From Bicyclus anynana (taxonomy: Eukaryota > Arthropoda > Insecta > Lepidoptera > Nymphalidae), in contig NC_069110.1 of the NCBI RefSeq assembly GCF_947172395.1, forward strand, positions 2,294,001 through 2,358,000: a stretch of DNA of 64,000 nucleotides. The letters run 5' to 3'. The position numbers and the translations under genes are program-made. The notes beneath the pieces were generated by a model that had not been told where the DNA came from, did not search any database, and saw only the letters and a program-made list of their open reading frames with translations. Shown here one piece after another: positions 1-11,575 of this stretch (position 1 is its first letter; each line of letters starts with the position of its first letter).

Positions 1-183
1 AAGAAATAGCTTAGAAATTATAGAAGAAAATAAAATTGGCTCTATAGAGTTGTCTTGATTCTCTTCTGACTCTGTTAACATAAACACTTAAACGTTGTAA
101 GCCTCAATCTTCTTCTTCTTCTTATAGTGCCATCTCCTATCGGAGGTCAGCAATCATTAAAGCTAATTTATATAAATTAATTT

Positions 184-340
184 AGCCTCAATAGCTCAAC
201 GGTGTGAGTGGTCGGACTCATCACCGACAATCCCCGCCCCATTGGTCTATTGCCGTAACCAATCCTAGCACAGTCTTTCCCGACTAGTTGGAGGGGAATG
301 GGAATATTGGTTATATTATAAAAAAATATATGGCAAGTAT
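184..340 (+). repeat. tRNA-derived SINE, type C
   Basis: Starts with a tRNA-like head (AATAGCTCAACGGTGTGAG resembles an A box) and runs through a CCCGACTAGTTGG segment to an AT-rich tail. A second copy in the opposite direction lies at 18030-18188, which shows it is a dispersed family. A free tRNA gene is unlikely because no complete cloverleaf is seen. Confidence 0.55.
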
Positions 341-1637
341 TCTTTAAAAAAAACACTGAAAATTACTGATCTGCTCGATAAGACTCATTTAGCGAGAGCG
401 TTTCGCCTCAGTTTAAAGCACGCGAGAGAATTCAAGATGAGGAATAAACCTTGAAGATTAGTTGGCAATCCATCGATAATCTGATGACTGTATGCCGACA
501 CTGTGTTCTTATACAACACGTTAATGCGCCGACCGTCGCAGCTATCACTTGAACTAACATTTGATCGCAGTTAATGGATCTCACCACTAGGGATCAGCTC
601 GAAGTACTTACTGGCATCAATGTCTATGCAAAATATATTATACGAGGATCCTTTCGGTTATGTTAACCTCGCTATAACTTTTGAGGTTTTTTTTAGTGAT
701 TTTCAACCAATGAAAGCAATTTTTACTTTTGTGTGTAGTAAAATCTAACATATATACCTCAGTGAGTAGAAATCGAGTATTTGCACTTGGGATTAAATTT
801 AAAAAAAAATGTAGATTCGAGAATCAAGAGAGGCCCACGAATTCCGACTTTTTTTTATCGTCGATTTTCCGACGAGATCAGAAATGAGTAACAAAACTTA
901 GTTATTTTTTAACTCATACGTAATACACCATTATACAAAAATGCGGGATCAGCCGTACCTAAATTGAATAATATATAGCCTATAGCCTTCCCAATAAATG
1001 GGCTATCTATACTGAAAGAATTTTTCCAATCGGACCAGTAGTTCCTGAGATCAGCGCGTTCAGTAAACAAACAAACTCTTCATTGGTACTTCAAGCTAAG
1101 TCCAGCAGGCTAATTCACTATCTTTGACGTATGCTAGTTGACATATACGAAATTGAAATTCTATGTAAAATTGTCATCCGGTGCTTACTGGTGGATATCA
1201 CACAGTAGGTAAATGACATTTTGTCAATTGATTGATTGTTTATTTTAATAGGTTGATAATAAAGACCAGAATAGTGAAAAGCTGCCAGCTGAGCCACATG
1301 TATAAATGAACGACGTGGCGGTCGTCTACTAGTTTTTAATGAACACCATTTAGATATAGTATTCTTATAATATTATGTTCGTAAAAGGATTGTGTGAGTG
1401 ATATATCTCGGAAATTTAATTTACCTGACCCTGATGTTTGCATGTTCTCGTATAGCTAATGCATACTAATGTAGAGTGGCGTTGAAACGCACACTGCTCT
1501 CGACTTATCAAATGTGAATTAGGGATGAAACTATGAACAGGTTTCGCGAAATGCTATGCCTAGATTCCTCCCACACACAGTTATAAACAATTCCCAGTAG
1601 AGCTATTTTGAAACTCATTCTATTCCGTTTGTACCTA
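341..1637. other. Non-coding stretch with one repeat fragment
   Basis: AT-rich sequence without a convincing gene. Positions about 940-1085 carry a fragment (AATCGGACCAGTAGTTCC and a CAAACAAACTCTTC tail) that matches part of the arms of the palindrome at 57.6-59.9 kb, so it is a dispersed Helitron-like fragment. The rest shows nothing I can name. Confidence 0.4.
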
Positions 1638-1707
1638 ATGCGCTGGATTATTATTGGTTATTATTATTTGTTTAAGTATATGGTATATGTTTTTTTGTTA
1701 TTCTCCG
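1638..1707 (+). CDS. Candidate first exon (signal anchor) of the alpha-mannosidase II gene
   Basis: Seen: an ATG at 1638 opens 23 codons giving Met-Arg-Trp followed by a hydrophobic run, then TCC G|GTAAAA. A donor there would leave phase 1, exactly what the exon at 13448 needs (it begins with two bases of a split codon). Known: Golgi mannosidase II is a type II membrane protein with a short cytosolic tail and one signal anchor, then a poorly conserved stem. Inference: this could be the missing N-terminal exon, followed by an 11.7 kb intron. Against it, the donor is mediocre, the segment is AT-rich low-complexity sequence that can be hydrophobic by chance, and the true exon may lie upstream of the window. 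Confidence 0.2.
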
Positions 1708-1888
1708 GTAAAATCGACGAATCTTTGGGACCGGCACCTGACGACCAAAACACTGATAGAAGGAAAATAAAAAAGAAAAAATATTTATTTCAAAAGTTGT
1801 TCCACACTTACTGACTTAACACTCTGTAGTGCCTGACATCCAGACCACTTAGGCATGTCAAACCAAAAGTAGTCTAAGCATCAGAAAA

Positions 1889-2105
1889 CCATCATCATCA
1901 TCATATCAGCCGATGGACGTCCGCTGATATGATGATGAGGACATAGGCCTTTTGTAGGAACTTTACATCACGATACTGAGCCACCTGCATCCAGCTAATC
2001 CCTGCGACTCGCTTGTTGTCGTCAGTCCACCTGGTGGGGGGTCGTCCAACACTGCGTTTACTAGTGCGGGGTTACCATTCCAGCACTTTGGGACCCCAAC
2101 GCCAA
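1889..2105 (-). mobile_element. RTE retrotransposon 3'-end fragment
   Basis: Begins with a CATCATCATCAT tract followed by CAGCCGATGGACGTCC and ACATAGGCC, the reverse complement of the 3' end of the full RTE copy at 22883-26129. It continues to GGGACCCCAACG and is interrupted by a short secondary TGATGATGAGG segment. A dead 5'-truncated copy. Confidence 0.75.
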
Positions 2106-2337
2106 CCCCAACTGTAACTACCTATTAGTATTATCTGAGAGTTTGTCCAGTCCTTTGTCGTTTTATAATATTATTGTATTAATTGTTTTGTAATGGATCT
2201 TAAATGATGATGAAATTGACACCATGATACTTTTCGTGTAATATACCTAAGTTATATGTAACTAAACGGGTTTCTGGACACAGGCTGGATGGTTTACAAG
2301 AAACCTGTGTCTATACCTAAAATATGAATACTAATTT

Positions 2338-2571
2338 CCCATTCGCACGAGAGCTTTTTAAACGGACGTTATAAAAGCGATCAAATGCATTCCCAAGTAT
2401 ATGTTCACACGACAGCGTTTTTAAAAAACAACGCTTTTTTTCGAGCAGTATTGCATTTTCAATTTTGGGTGTTCGAAATAGACCTTAATTTAACTCCATA
2501 CTATTACACACATATTGCACTCACGCATATATTCAAACGTCCGTTAAAAAAAATCTCGTGCGCATGAAGGC
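2338..2571. mobile_element. MITE, family M1 (copy 1)
   Basis: The ends are imperfect inverted repeats: CATTCGCACGAGAGCTTTTT at the left and AAAATCTCGTGCGCATGAAG at the right, each followed inward by an AACGGACGTT-like motif. Related copies lie at 6183-6385 and 22271-22528. No coding capacity. A non-autonomous DNA transposon; the superfamily is not decided. Confidence 0.65.
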
Positions 2572-2593
2572 TAACTCTACTTCGAAACCTTGT

Positions 2594-2649
2594 CGAGTTG
2601 TAAAGATGAACGCAGTCAACCGTTTGACTGCTTTCATCTTTCCAACTCG
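2594..2649. repeat. Short hairpin (26-bp stem, 3-nt loop)
   Basis: CGAGTTGTAAAGATGAACGC and the following bases pair with TTTGACTGCTTTCATCTTTC and onward with only two mismatches. It lies 16 bp from a second, perfect hairpin. The very small loop does not suit a usual microRNA precursor. Confidence 0.7.
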
Positions 2650-2665
2650 CAAAAGATTGAATAAA

Positions 2666-2747
2666 AATATTCCATTCTAAATATTTCAGGTAATATCTGA
2701 CTTGTCCGTACGTGATATATTACCTGAAATATTTAGAATGGAATATT
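2666..2747. repeat. Perfect 31-bp inverted repeat
   Basis: The arm at 2666-2696 (begins AATATTCCATTC) is an exact reverse complement of 2717-2747, around a 20-nt loop. A perfect stem in this AT-rich background implies recent origin or a foldback element. Confidence 0.85.
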
Positions 2748-3006
2748 CTTATTAAATCGACGACGATATCGAAATATGATAAAACCTGATGCGGAATTGA
2801 ATAAATAAAATAAAATCGTTCAGGCGGAGGCTGAGGCGATCGAGTTGAAATGTACCCACTGCCGAGACGATGGCGGACAATAGCGTAGATCATTCTAGCG
2901 TTATCAAACGCCGAAAATGCCGAAAATGAGCATCATTTTTGGAGATGAACATTGAATAGTATATAGAAATCTTCTCAATGAATATAATCTGGGAAATTAC
3001 ATTTTA

Positions 3007-3318
3007 TATCTATACTAATATTATAAATGCGAAAGTAAATCTGTATGTCTACCTTTTTACGGCTAAAATGACCAATGAATTTTGGTTTAATGGTAAATGG
3101 GATCTTGGAGCAAAACATAGGGTACTTTTTGACCCTAAAATATAAATTAAAGAGGGTGAAGTATGAGTTGAAAGTTTGTATGGAAACTCCTTCAGTTTTA
3201 AAAATTTGTTCTTAAACCATAAAAAAAATACAAAATATAATGTGATTTGAAGAATTTTTAAAATTCAACCCCTAAAGTGTTGAAATAGGGGTTGAAAGTT
3301 TACATTGATTTCGAAAAT
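3007..3318 (+). mobile_element. 5' part of a Helitron-like element
   Basis: Starts TCTATACTAATATTATAAAT, the typical 5' end of the short lepidopteran Helitron-like repeats in this window. A SINE inserted at 3319 interrupts it. The matching 3' end may be the hairpin plus CTAG at 4523-4526, which would make this a nested composite. Confidence 0.5.
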
Positions 3319-3512
3319 TCTCAAGTATGCAGGTTTCTTCACAATGTTTTTCTGTGTCCGTTTGAGACATGAGATATTTAAGTTCTTGAAATGCACATTG
3401 ATGAAAAGCCGGATCTGTATGCTCCGGACCGGATTCGAACCAAAACCCTCCGAACTGACGGCAGAGGTCATATCCACTGGACTCTCACTTCACCCACTTA
3501 CAAACCAGAGCA
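3319..3512 (-). repeat. tRNA-derived SINE, type B (reverse)
   Basis: Reverse copy of the SINE-B family. GCAGGTTTCTTCACAATG, GTTTGAGACATGAGATATTT and the head-side GCAGAGGTCATATCCACTGG are seen in order. Some divergence from other copies. Inserted into the Helitron-like element that starts at 3007. Confidence 0.75.
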
Positions 3513-3851
3513 CCCTTAGGGAATGACATCGAAGTTAAGTTAAGAAAACTTAACGATTAGTTTCGTCGGATTTTCGCGGATAGAAAAATAAATCGATAGT
3601 TTAGTGTTTATAATAAACTTCCGCAAAGCAGTACCTGTTTTTATTTAATTACTAATAAAGATTAGGTGATACAAAGTACAGGTGCCTAGCAAAAATCTAA
3701 AGTTTCTTGTTTCCTGTGGAATATAAGCAGACATAGTGTAGCGGGCGATCGATTAACTCCTGAACTTGTAATCTATCAAAAGTTTGAACACTTTAACGAA
3801 GAAACTTAAAGTAGGCTTAAGAAAGTGTTTGAATTGTTTTTAAATATGAAA

Positions 3852-4025
3852 CTTGGCTGGTGGGAGGCATTGGCTGTGGCTACGTACCACCCTACCGGCA
3901 AAGGCGTACCGCCGAGCGATTTAGCGTTCCGGATTTACACCTTGCTCCTGAAAAGTTAGCCCGCTTCCATCTTAGATTGCATCATCAATTACCCATCAAT
4001 TGCCATCAGGTGAGACTGTAGTTTA
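3852..4025 (+). repeat. SINE, type A, truncated
   Basis: Lacks the tRNA-like head. Starts in GGCTGGTGGGAGGC and continues through TACCACCCTACCGGCAAAG and GCGATTTAGCGTTCCGG to GCCATCAGGTGAGACTGTAG, the body of the SINE-A family seen complete at 15194, 18189 and 28819. Confidence 0.8.
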
Positions 4026-4267
4026 CAGTAGTACGCTATATCTATGAAGGGTAAGGCACTAAAAGTTGCACTATTGTATTAAAGCCTTTTAAACCGGACA
4101 CCTTTGTGTCCGAGTACAGGTATTAATTAGCATACAGTGCGGCCCTAAGTGAGTTAGTCCGAAAAATCCGAATGTGAAACGTGTGAGCTGTCGACGTCAT
4201 CCGCATTTTCAGTAATATAACGCCGAGGCTAGAGGCTAACGTTTTTCTTTTTTATTTTTATTCTTTA

Positions 4268-4526
4268 CTAGCGGACGACCGCGACTTTGTCTGTGTGTAA
4301 TTTAGTTTTTCACAAATTCCGCGGGAACCATCGATTTTTCCGACATGAAAAGTAGCCTATGTGTTAATCCGCAGTAAAATCTAATACCATTCCTTCATTC
4401 ATTTATTGTCATTGTCAACGAAAACCGGGAAGTGGGTCAAAGATTCCAAGAAGGGTAGGGGTAGGGTAGGGGTAGTTGAAGGTTTACATCGAGTTTCATG
4501 CAGATGAAGTCGCGGGCGTCCGCTAG
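4268..4526. mobile_element. Two Helitron-like 3' ends facing outward
   Basis: The left border is CTAGCGGACGACCGCGACTT (reverse 3' hairpin) and the right border is GAAGTCGCGGGCGTCCGCTAG (forward 3' hairpin). Between them is a TAGGGG/TAGGG run. This is the same outward-facing arrangement as in the large palindrome at 57.6-59.9 kb, in smaller and more decayed form. Confidence 0.55.
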
Positions 4527-6182
4527 TAAAACATAAAATCAAATCCAACTTACAACATTAAAAACACAAAAATGTGTTAGGTGACGCCAAGCCAAATACG
4601 AGGCCAAATTTTCGAACGGAGTTTTGAAAGAATTATATAGTCGTATGGGTACATACCTCTCTGAGTACACATTGGAACGTGCCGTCGACCGTAAGAGTCG
4701 TTGAAAGCTTTTAATAAAATCGAACAAAAATTGCACATTCGGATTTTAGTTCTATCTTTTAATTTACAATCAAGGGTTGGCACTTCAATATGAAACTTGT
4801 GTTTTTCGCGAGAATAAGGAATTCCATGTTAAAAATATAATATTTTGCGGTAGTTTTAATGCTCATATCAAACAGAGTTTTCTGTATTCTGAGGCTGATT
4901 TTATAAACGTAAAATCAATGTCTCTTACATTTCTTAACTTATTTAAATGTTTTGATTTGGGACATGATTTTTGTCATTATAATTAAGACCATTTTTCAAA
5001 TGCAAGATTTGTATTTTTTAGTTGAAGTTGTGCTTTTAAATCAGACATCATTAGTTTTCAACTTCCGTAAAGTGAGCCATCTGCTATTTTATTTTTTATT
5101 TTTCATACTTGTGAACTTCTTTTCCTCAACAAGCAATACGTATTGCGGTGGGTACACGGAGTTTCTCCTGCATTTGGCTATAACACTTCGCTGGGCTTGC
5201 CTGTACATCCGAAAATTAGCATAGTGGGAGCGAAACCTTCAAAAGCACCATGGTAAAGGGGTCAGACTCTAAAAAGCCTAGCCTGTTTAACTTTCCCCTA
5301 GTACTAATTAGGGAAGATATTGATTTTACCCCGATTTTCTAAAGTCCAGGTTTCATCAGATCTCCACGTTTTGAATCCCAAGGAATCTTACCCTGCCTTT
5401 GACGATGGTATTTGTATATGTGTTACATACACATATACATGTATGTAACTCTCTCATAACTTTTGAACGGCTTAACCGATCATCATTCAACATCTTCATA
5501 AGCATTATTTGACCTTCGCCAAACTTAAATTTCAAAAATAATTTGAATAAATTCATTTTCAGAAAAAAAAAACGTATTTTAAAGTTTGCTTTTGCCGAAT
5601 GTATACTGGAGGATCACAAATTCAGCTAACGAGTGCAATATCGATTAATGTGTCGTAATTATATAATCAGCGGCGGGCGGTCGGCAGCCCTGGCTACATT
5701 TAGTCTCACATATGCAATTCAATGATATCAATATTGCCCCTTCCGCAACGACCGTTGTAAAGCTAGCCGTCCACCGCTTGGCATTTCTCCCGCGATACAC
5801 AAGTGCGATGCGACTCGGATCTTTCTACTCGCTAGCAGCTAAAATGTCAAACTATTGGGTTTATTTTATTGAAGTTCTCAAGGACACATGAGTTTACATG
5901 TGTACCTACTTTGTAACTTTAATAAGTCCAGACGACGTCAGATATCGCGTACCTCGTCTTCGCCGAATGATGCTGAATAGCTTGTGTTTGTGTTGCCTGG
6001 GAAATGTTGTCGGTTGAAATAAATATTGTAGATTTAGCCAAGAGTTAGTTAGTATGCACCATAGCTTTCAAAGCGCCAAACATAAGTAGGAACAGATAAA
6101 TTCGATTAAGGTATAAACTTTGCTATTGTAAAACATGCACTTGTTATCGCAATATTGTTATATTATCTGAACTTAACAATAA
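4527..6182. other. Non-coding stretch
   Basis: AT-rich DNA. Around 5350-5530 there is a piece (ACTTTTGAACGGCTTAACCG) typical of lepidopteran short repeats. The open frames at 4777 and 4952 have no coding signature that I can recognise. Nothing else named. Confidence 0.4.
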
Positions 6183-6385
6183 GCCCTCATTCACGTTAGA
6201 AAAGCATTCAAATATAGTATAAAGTTAAATGAAGGTCTATTTTCAACGCCCGAAATTGAAAATGCAACATTGTTCAAACAAAAGCGCCGTGTTTTAAAAA
6301 CATGAACATATACTTGGAAATGCATTTGTTGTATTTGAACGCTATTTTAACGTCCGTTAAAAAAGCTCTCTTGCGAATGAGGGCT
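6183..6385. mobile_element. MITE, family M1 (copy 2)
   Basis: Ends GCCCTCATTCACG and CTTGCGAATGAGGGC form terminal inverted repeats. The interior shares TGCATTTG, AAATTGAAAATGCAAC and AACGTCCGTTAAAAAAGCTC with the copy at 2338. Lies in the opposite orientation to copy 1. Confidence 0.65.
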
Positions 6386-6792
6386 AATGCACGATCAATT
6401 ATTCTCACGTTTCTGCAGCACCCACGACTATGACTGATCGTGTATTGGTCGCGGCGTGCATGACGGCTCGACTTATGAAACGTCTTCGCTGCCGTTTGCA
6501 CTGCAGATACGTAAGAATAATCAACCGTCAATGATTGACTTGAAGATCACAGCATATGACATACTTTGACAGTGTTTTTAAATACTAACCAACTGTTTTG
6601 CCAACCGCTTAAGACCGCAGTAAGCGGTCTTTTCCGACAAACCTGTTTTCATTGATCCTGGATCCTTACAGTTTTGATATCAGGCCCGGCCTGGTCGGGA
6701 TTGTAGACTAACGAGAAGAACTATACGTATGCATGTCATGTATGTATAGGTTTTGAATACCTTGCGAGCGCGAAAGCTTGTTAAGTCCGACC

Positions 6793-6905
6793 AGGGCTGG
6801 CCCGTCCATACGGCGAACGGAGCAGTCGCTCCAGGCGCCAAATCCTAGAGAGCGCCGAACTGATAATCCTAGCCAACCGTAGACGGTATTGCGCCTGATA
6901 TTCAA
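6793..6905. mobile_element. Possible hAT-like transposon end
   Basis: CAGGGCTGGCCCGTCCATAC then GGCGAACGGAGCAGTCGC resembles the widespread hAT-type terminus CAGGGSYGGCCC with its GGGCGCC interior. Only one end is apparent, so the assignment is tentative. Confidence 0.3.
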
Positions 6906-7590
6906 TTGGTCAGCCCAGAGTATGGTTAAGATCTTCGCGTTCCATTCTTACTTTACACTCATAATTAGGTATCTGCATATTATTAGGAGCAAACAGGAGA
7001 GGCGCCATAATTGAATCTCGCTCCATTTTAAAATGTACTTCGGGCCGGAGCTGGGTCCGACACGTCTGATCCAACCGCCGCTCCGGTGGACGCTCACCGC
7101 TATCTATAGCTCACTTCGGATGATGTGCCTACGGCACTAATTCTGATCTGTACAATAAAACCTATCAAACAGTGGAAAGAAATGAATGGCTGTGCAATGA
7201 ATTAAATTAGCTAATTGAAAGCGGACTATAATAGAATTACAAAACAACACCAAAGAGCAACTTTATTATTTTTATCCCTCCTGCGTTATGGTTGCCGCAA
7301 AATAAGTCCGCTTTCAATTTAAGTAATTGATTTATATGGATTTACCTGTATCAATTGAATTTAATACTTTTGCAATAGAAAGAAGGGTTATTTCAATGCT
7401 CGGTGATCTACCTAGGAGCATCGTAGCGCAGTTTTCTCGTAATTAATTAATATTCATCGTATATAAATATAAACTTTCCAGAAATCATTTTTCTTTGAGA
7501 AATGGCGTCCAAAACGAACTTGTATGCGAAAGAAGAGTATAATTTGTAGGACCTTCGCGTCGGTTAAAAAGGTCCTGTAACTGTTTGTTA
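6906..7590. other. Non-coding stretch
   Basis: No gene seen. Two segments around 7205-7225 and 7300-7325 (AATTGAAAGCGGACT and AGTCCGCTTTCAATT-like) are inverted copies about 100 bp apart, a small foldback repeat. Confidence 0.35.
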
Positions 7591-7591
7591 T

Positions 7592-7623
<32 letters not shown>

Positions 7624-7765
7624 CCGTCAACACCATCATCATAATCATCATCATCATGGAGCCGCATCCAAGGACTTCCTGCTTGATCCTCGGACTAGTA
7701 GGGGATCGACCAACTTTCCGGGCAGTGTCACCATTCCAGCATTTTAGGATCTGAACATCACTCTG
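7591..7765 (-). mobile_element. Decayed RTE 3'-end fragment with (TCA)n tract
   Basis: A long TCATCATCA run followed by a diverged copy of the RTE 3' region (GGGGATCGACCAAC and CACCATTCCAGCATTTTAGG). The tract also creates false poly-Met and poly-Asp open frames on the reverse strand. Confidence 0.6.
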
Positions 7766-8512
7766 CGCACAGACCTCCCCCCTTTCAACTTCGAGACTCG
7801 CTGAGCTATGTCCTTGACTTAGGGTTAGGACACTGAAATTGGAGTTCTACAAACACCAAGTTTCACCAAAACTACAATTTTTATATATTCAATCACCACG
7901 TGTAATTACAAGTGCCCCTGAAACGTACGGTCATGGTAGTGGCAGCCACCTCCTCACAAGGTCGTGGGAACGTTGATCACGACGGTATTCTTGAATAATA
8001 GATACGAGTAGATTGCATGTACGAGTAATTCGACGATGCATTAATTTGCTACCTAACTTATATGAAAGTGTAAGTTTGTGTGTTTGGGGGATTTTTGGTA
8101 CATAGATAGCTTATAACCTGAATCTCGAGATAAAGTGTTTTGGTTGAAATACGTCATACGCAATCTGAAAGCTATAGGTCACATGCTTGTTAATGATTGT
8201 ATGTATAAACGATTAAAATGCTTGGAAATAATTGCACTATATGGCTAAGTAAATATAGTTAAATGGTGATATACAAAAAAAGCCTGGCTGAGTTTGTTGT
8301 AGGCTCTTTACGGACCAAGGCGCGTTTGGACCTTCGTAACTTTAATTTTAAATTTTCGACTAATTATTATCAACATTATCTGACGTTCACGAGAGCACAA
8401 ACTAAGCCTAACCCGAATGAAATTAATTTTGACTTTGACTTAATCACTTGATCACTCGCCGGTCAAGTCGGACCAACACACGCACTTACAATTGTTGAGT
8501 TATATGTTTATC
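7766..8512. other. Non-coding stretch
   Basis: No gene or named repeat identified. The small open frame at 8263-8451 has no recognisable family. Confidence 0.35.
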
Positions 8513-8951
8513 TTAATATATAAATGTGAAAGGTCATTTATCACGAAATCTCGAAAACCGATTGACGTACAAAGATGAAATTTGGCAGGGAGGTAGTTTA
8601 TAGATAGAAGACGCTAAAAACATTTTAAGAAATTAAATATCACGTATCTCAAACGGTGAAGGAAAAACATCGTGAGGAAACCTATTTCTTTTCTTAATTT
8701 TCTGCGTGTGTGAAGTCTGCCAAATCGCATTTGGCCGGCGTGGTGGACTATTGGCCTAACCCCTCTCATTCAGAGAGGAGACTCGATATCAAGAGTAAGC
8801 CGCATAGGGTTGATAATGATGATGACATTATATATACACGTACGCTTTAATGCAGAACAAGTAAAGAAGTCTTAATAAATGTTTGATACTACCACATATT
8901 TGCTTGTTCTCTGTAAAAAATTAAGAAGACCAAGCCGGGTACGTCCGCTAG
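8513..8951 (+). mobile_element. Helitron-like element split by a SINE
   Basis: Starts TCTTAATATATAAATGTGAAA and ends GGGTACGTCCGCTAG, with CTAG at 8948-8951. SINE-B sits inside it at 8613-8829. The 3' hairpin is eroded. Confidence 0.5.
8613..8829 (+). repeat. SINE, type B (3' part)
   Basis: ATTAAATATCACGTATCTC, AACATCGTGAGGAAACC, TGGCCTAACCCCTCTCATTC and a TGATAATGATGATGA tail appear in order. The tRNA-like head is absent. Confidence 0.8.
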
Positions 8952-9344
8952 TTTAATTAATAATTATAAACGAAGAATGTCTCTACTAGTCGCTTGAATT
9001 ACATATCAGCTGCGCATAATCACTCGCTTCCCCTTCAGAATATTGTATCTACTATATAATCAAATATGTCCCGAGGAGCCACTTATAAACATTAATAATG
9101 TAATAATGTAATGAGTCTCGTAAGTTACCGCGAGCCTTGGAACGCTATCTATTTGGTAGTTGCTTTCGATGAAGCATTTCCACGAACCGACACGCTAGCA
9201 AGCACGTTGGGAGTCAGTTTACTAGGTACACGCCTGCACGTGTCGTCTCGTCAGCGTTTGTCGGCACCTACATATCACACTTCGTCTAGGAATGTAGAGG
9301 AAGATATCTCGTCACATGACATTGCTGCAGCTTAATAAATTCGA

Positions 9345-9627
9345 GCTACTTGAACTCTGCCTCCGATTCTGGAGGGTGTGGGTTAGAATCCGGCCCGGGG
9401 CATGCACCTCCAACTTTTCAGTTGTGTGCATTTTAAAGAAATTAAATGTCACGTGTCTCAAACGGTGAATTAATAACATCGTGAGGAAGCCAGCATATTA
9501 GAGAATTTTCCCAATTCTCTGCGTGTGTGAAGTCTGCCAATCCGCATTGGGCAAGCGTGGTGGGCTGTTGGCCTAACCCCTCTCATTCTGAGAGGAGACT
9601 CGAGCTCAGCAGTGATATGGGTTTATA

Positions 9628-9659
<32 letters not shown>

Positions 9660-9660
9660 C
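9345..9660 (+). repeat. SINE, type B, near full length
   Basis: Runs from the tRNA-like head region (CTCTGCCTCCGATTCTGGAG, then TGGGTTAGAATCC as a decayed B box) through AAGTCTGCCAATCCGCATTG to a tail of TGATGATGATGA repeats. The tail matches that of the RTE element at 22883-26129. Confidence 0.8.
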
Positions 9661-10010
9661 TAAGTCGGACCATCCAAACCACATTAAATAAAGTCACGTG
9701 GAAATATTGATTATTCTCAAAAATAATGAGCATACTTCTATGATATAAAAATACACCCATACAATGGAAAATCGCACAATGCTTATCACACAATCGCTTG
9801 TCGAACTCTCTTGGAAATCGTTCTTCTTACATTACAATTAGAGGGGAAAATATGAAAATATACATTTGTACTTAAATCATAAAAAATATTTTCAAAAGGA
9901 GGAATTATATTTTTCTCCGACACGACACGTTTGACAAATATAAATACGGCTTTAATATAAACAGTTGCCATCACGACACGTGGCCTCGGTATACACGGGT
10001 CTGCCTGAAT

Positions 10011-10192
10011 GCGGAATTATATTTGGCTGACGTGTCGTGTCGTGACGCATCAGGTATCATACATTTTGTATGCGACACATCAGAAGCCATCACGACATGT
10101 CACAACAGTGTAAACGTTGCCATACAAGAGGTATGATACCGATTCTGTTCTGATGCTTCACGAGACGAGACATCAGGCAAATATAATTCCGC
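10011..10192. mobile_element. Miniature inverted-repeat element
   Basis: Starts GCGGAATTATATTTGGCTGA and ends CAGGCAAATATAATTCCGC. The inverted similarity extends about 50 bp inward through GTCGTGTCGTGACGCATCAG and its counterpart. A related half-end occurs at about 9898. Non-coding MITE of unknown superfamily. Confidence 0.6.
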
Positions 10193-10804
10193 TCAAGTCT
10201 TTCAGCTCTACTTTTACAGTGTTAGTTACGCCAAGGGTGTATGTACGTGGTTCGGCGGTGTTAGGAGAGTGCTAGCAAGTGTGTCCCCACCTTTACAATC
10301 CGACAGAGATTGCATTGTCGGTTGCAGTAGAGCTCTTAGCTCGGATCCTGGCTCCCGGCTTCCAGAAAAATGAATTGTTGTTTAACCTTTTGTTTGAGCC
10401 GCACAGGAATCTCTTTTTAATCATAGTTTGAATGCCAACGTAAATTGGAACGAAACAAAGGTACAAGTAGATACGCACTGCGCTCTGTTCGAAAGCACTA
10501 AGCTTCTCTCGAACGGCGAGATAAAGTTGAAAAGAGATAAATATTTCACTCAGTCGCCTTTGTCGCAGGCAGCACGCTGCGATGAAACCCTTGATCATCT
10601 ATTTTTAATGGCATTTGAATGAGATTAAGAGTAGGTAAATATTTTGTTATCACCATTTCACAATATTGTTTAGTACTAGAAATACACCAAGACGACAACT
10701 AGAAAGACGACGTACGGCCAAAAGACAGGTATTTTTATTTTAAAGAAAATTAGCTAATATTATTTTAATTTAAAAAATAGTAATCAATGAAAACGGTACA
10801 AGAC

Positions 10805-10872
10805 CATGGTGTTTGCAAATCCTTACATGTCCAGCAGTGGAAGTCTATCGGCTGATAATAATAATGATGATA
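10805..10872 (+). mobile_element. Short RTE 3'-end fragment
   Basis: CATGTCCAGCAGTGGAAGTC and ATCGGCTGATAATAATAATG match the last about 65 bp of the RTE copy at 22883-26129. Confidence 0.65.
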
Positions 10873-11040
10873 TGTACATTTCTTTTGAAATATTTTTTGC
10901 AATAATGTGGGCTCTGATTTCTTCGTTTTATTATTACGTTGTAGGTATAAAATTGCTTTTAACCCGTCAACTTTAGCGTTTTCTGTTCTGTGCTTTTAAC
11001 AATGTAACTGAGAAAATGTCGGTCACATATTTTAAAGATT

Positions 11041-11320
11041 CTATGAATAACTAACTGACCCGGCAAAAGTTGTTCTGCATTATCGCTATTGAAAATAAGG
11101 GTCGATGGTAGATGGTTCAAAATTAACGGTTGTACGTATTTTTCAATGCTAATTAATTTTCATAATAAAATTGAAAATTAAAAAAAAAATTAAAATTGGG
11201 GTGGGGTCACCCTTATGATTTAGGGGTATGAAAAACAGATGTTGGCCGATTCTCATATTTAATATGCACACATACTCGTAATTTCATAAAAATCGGTCCA
11301 GCCGTGTCGGAGGAGTAGAT
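11041..11320. repeat. Lepidopteran-type interspersed repeat
   Basis: Contains TCACCCTTATGATTTAGGGG, TGTTGGCCGATTCTCA and AAAAATCGGTCCAGCCGTG, a motif set I know as common in lepidopteran non-coding DNA. No second copy is clear in this window, so borders are approximate. Confidence 0.4.
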
Positions 11321-11321
11321 A

Positions 11322-11512
11322 TAATCATCATTGTTAACCCATATTCGGCTCACTGCTGCTCTCCTCTCAGAATGAGAGGGGTTAGGCCAATAGGTTTTCT
11401 CACGATGTTTTCCTTTACCGTTTGACACACGTGATATTTAATTTCCTAAAATGCACACAACCGAAAAGTTGGAGGTGCATGCCTCGGACCGGATTCGAAC
11501 GAATTCGGTAGA
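11322..11512 (-). repeat. SINE, type B (reverse, truncated)
   Basis: AACCCATATTCGGCTCACTG, AGAATGAGAGGGGTTAGGCC, TTTGACACACGTGATATTT and GGAGGTGCATGCCTCGGACC appear in reverse order of the family. Confidence 0.8.
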
Positions 11513-11575
11513 TATAATAAAAGTCACAAAATATCTGTATATCTGGTCAAAAAGTTTTGGAATAATCCAAGTTTT

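Noticed and set aside
7454..7667. Poly-Met and poly-Asp open frames
   Set aside because: Produced by a (TCA)n microsatellite at the tail of an RTE fragment.
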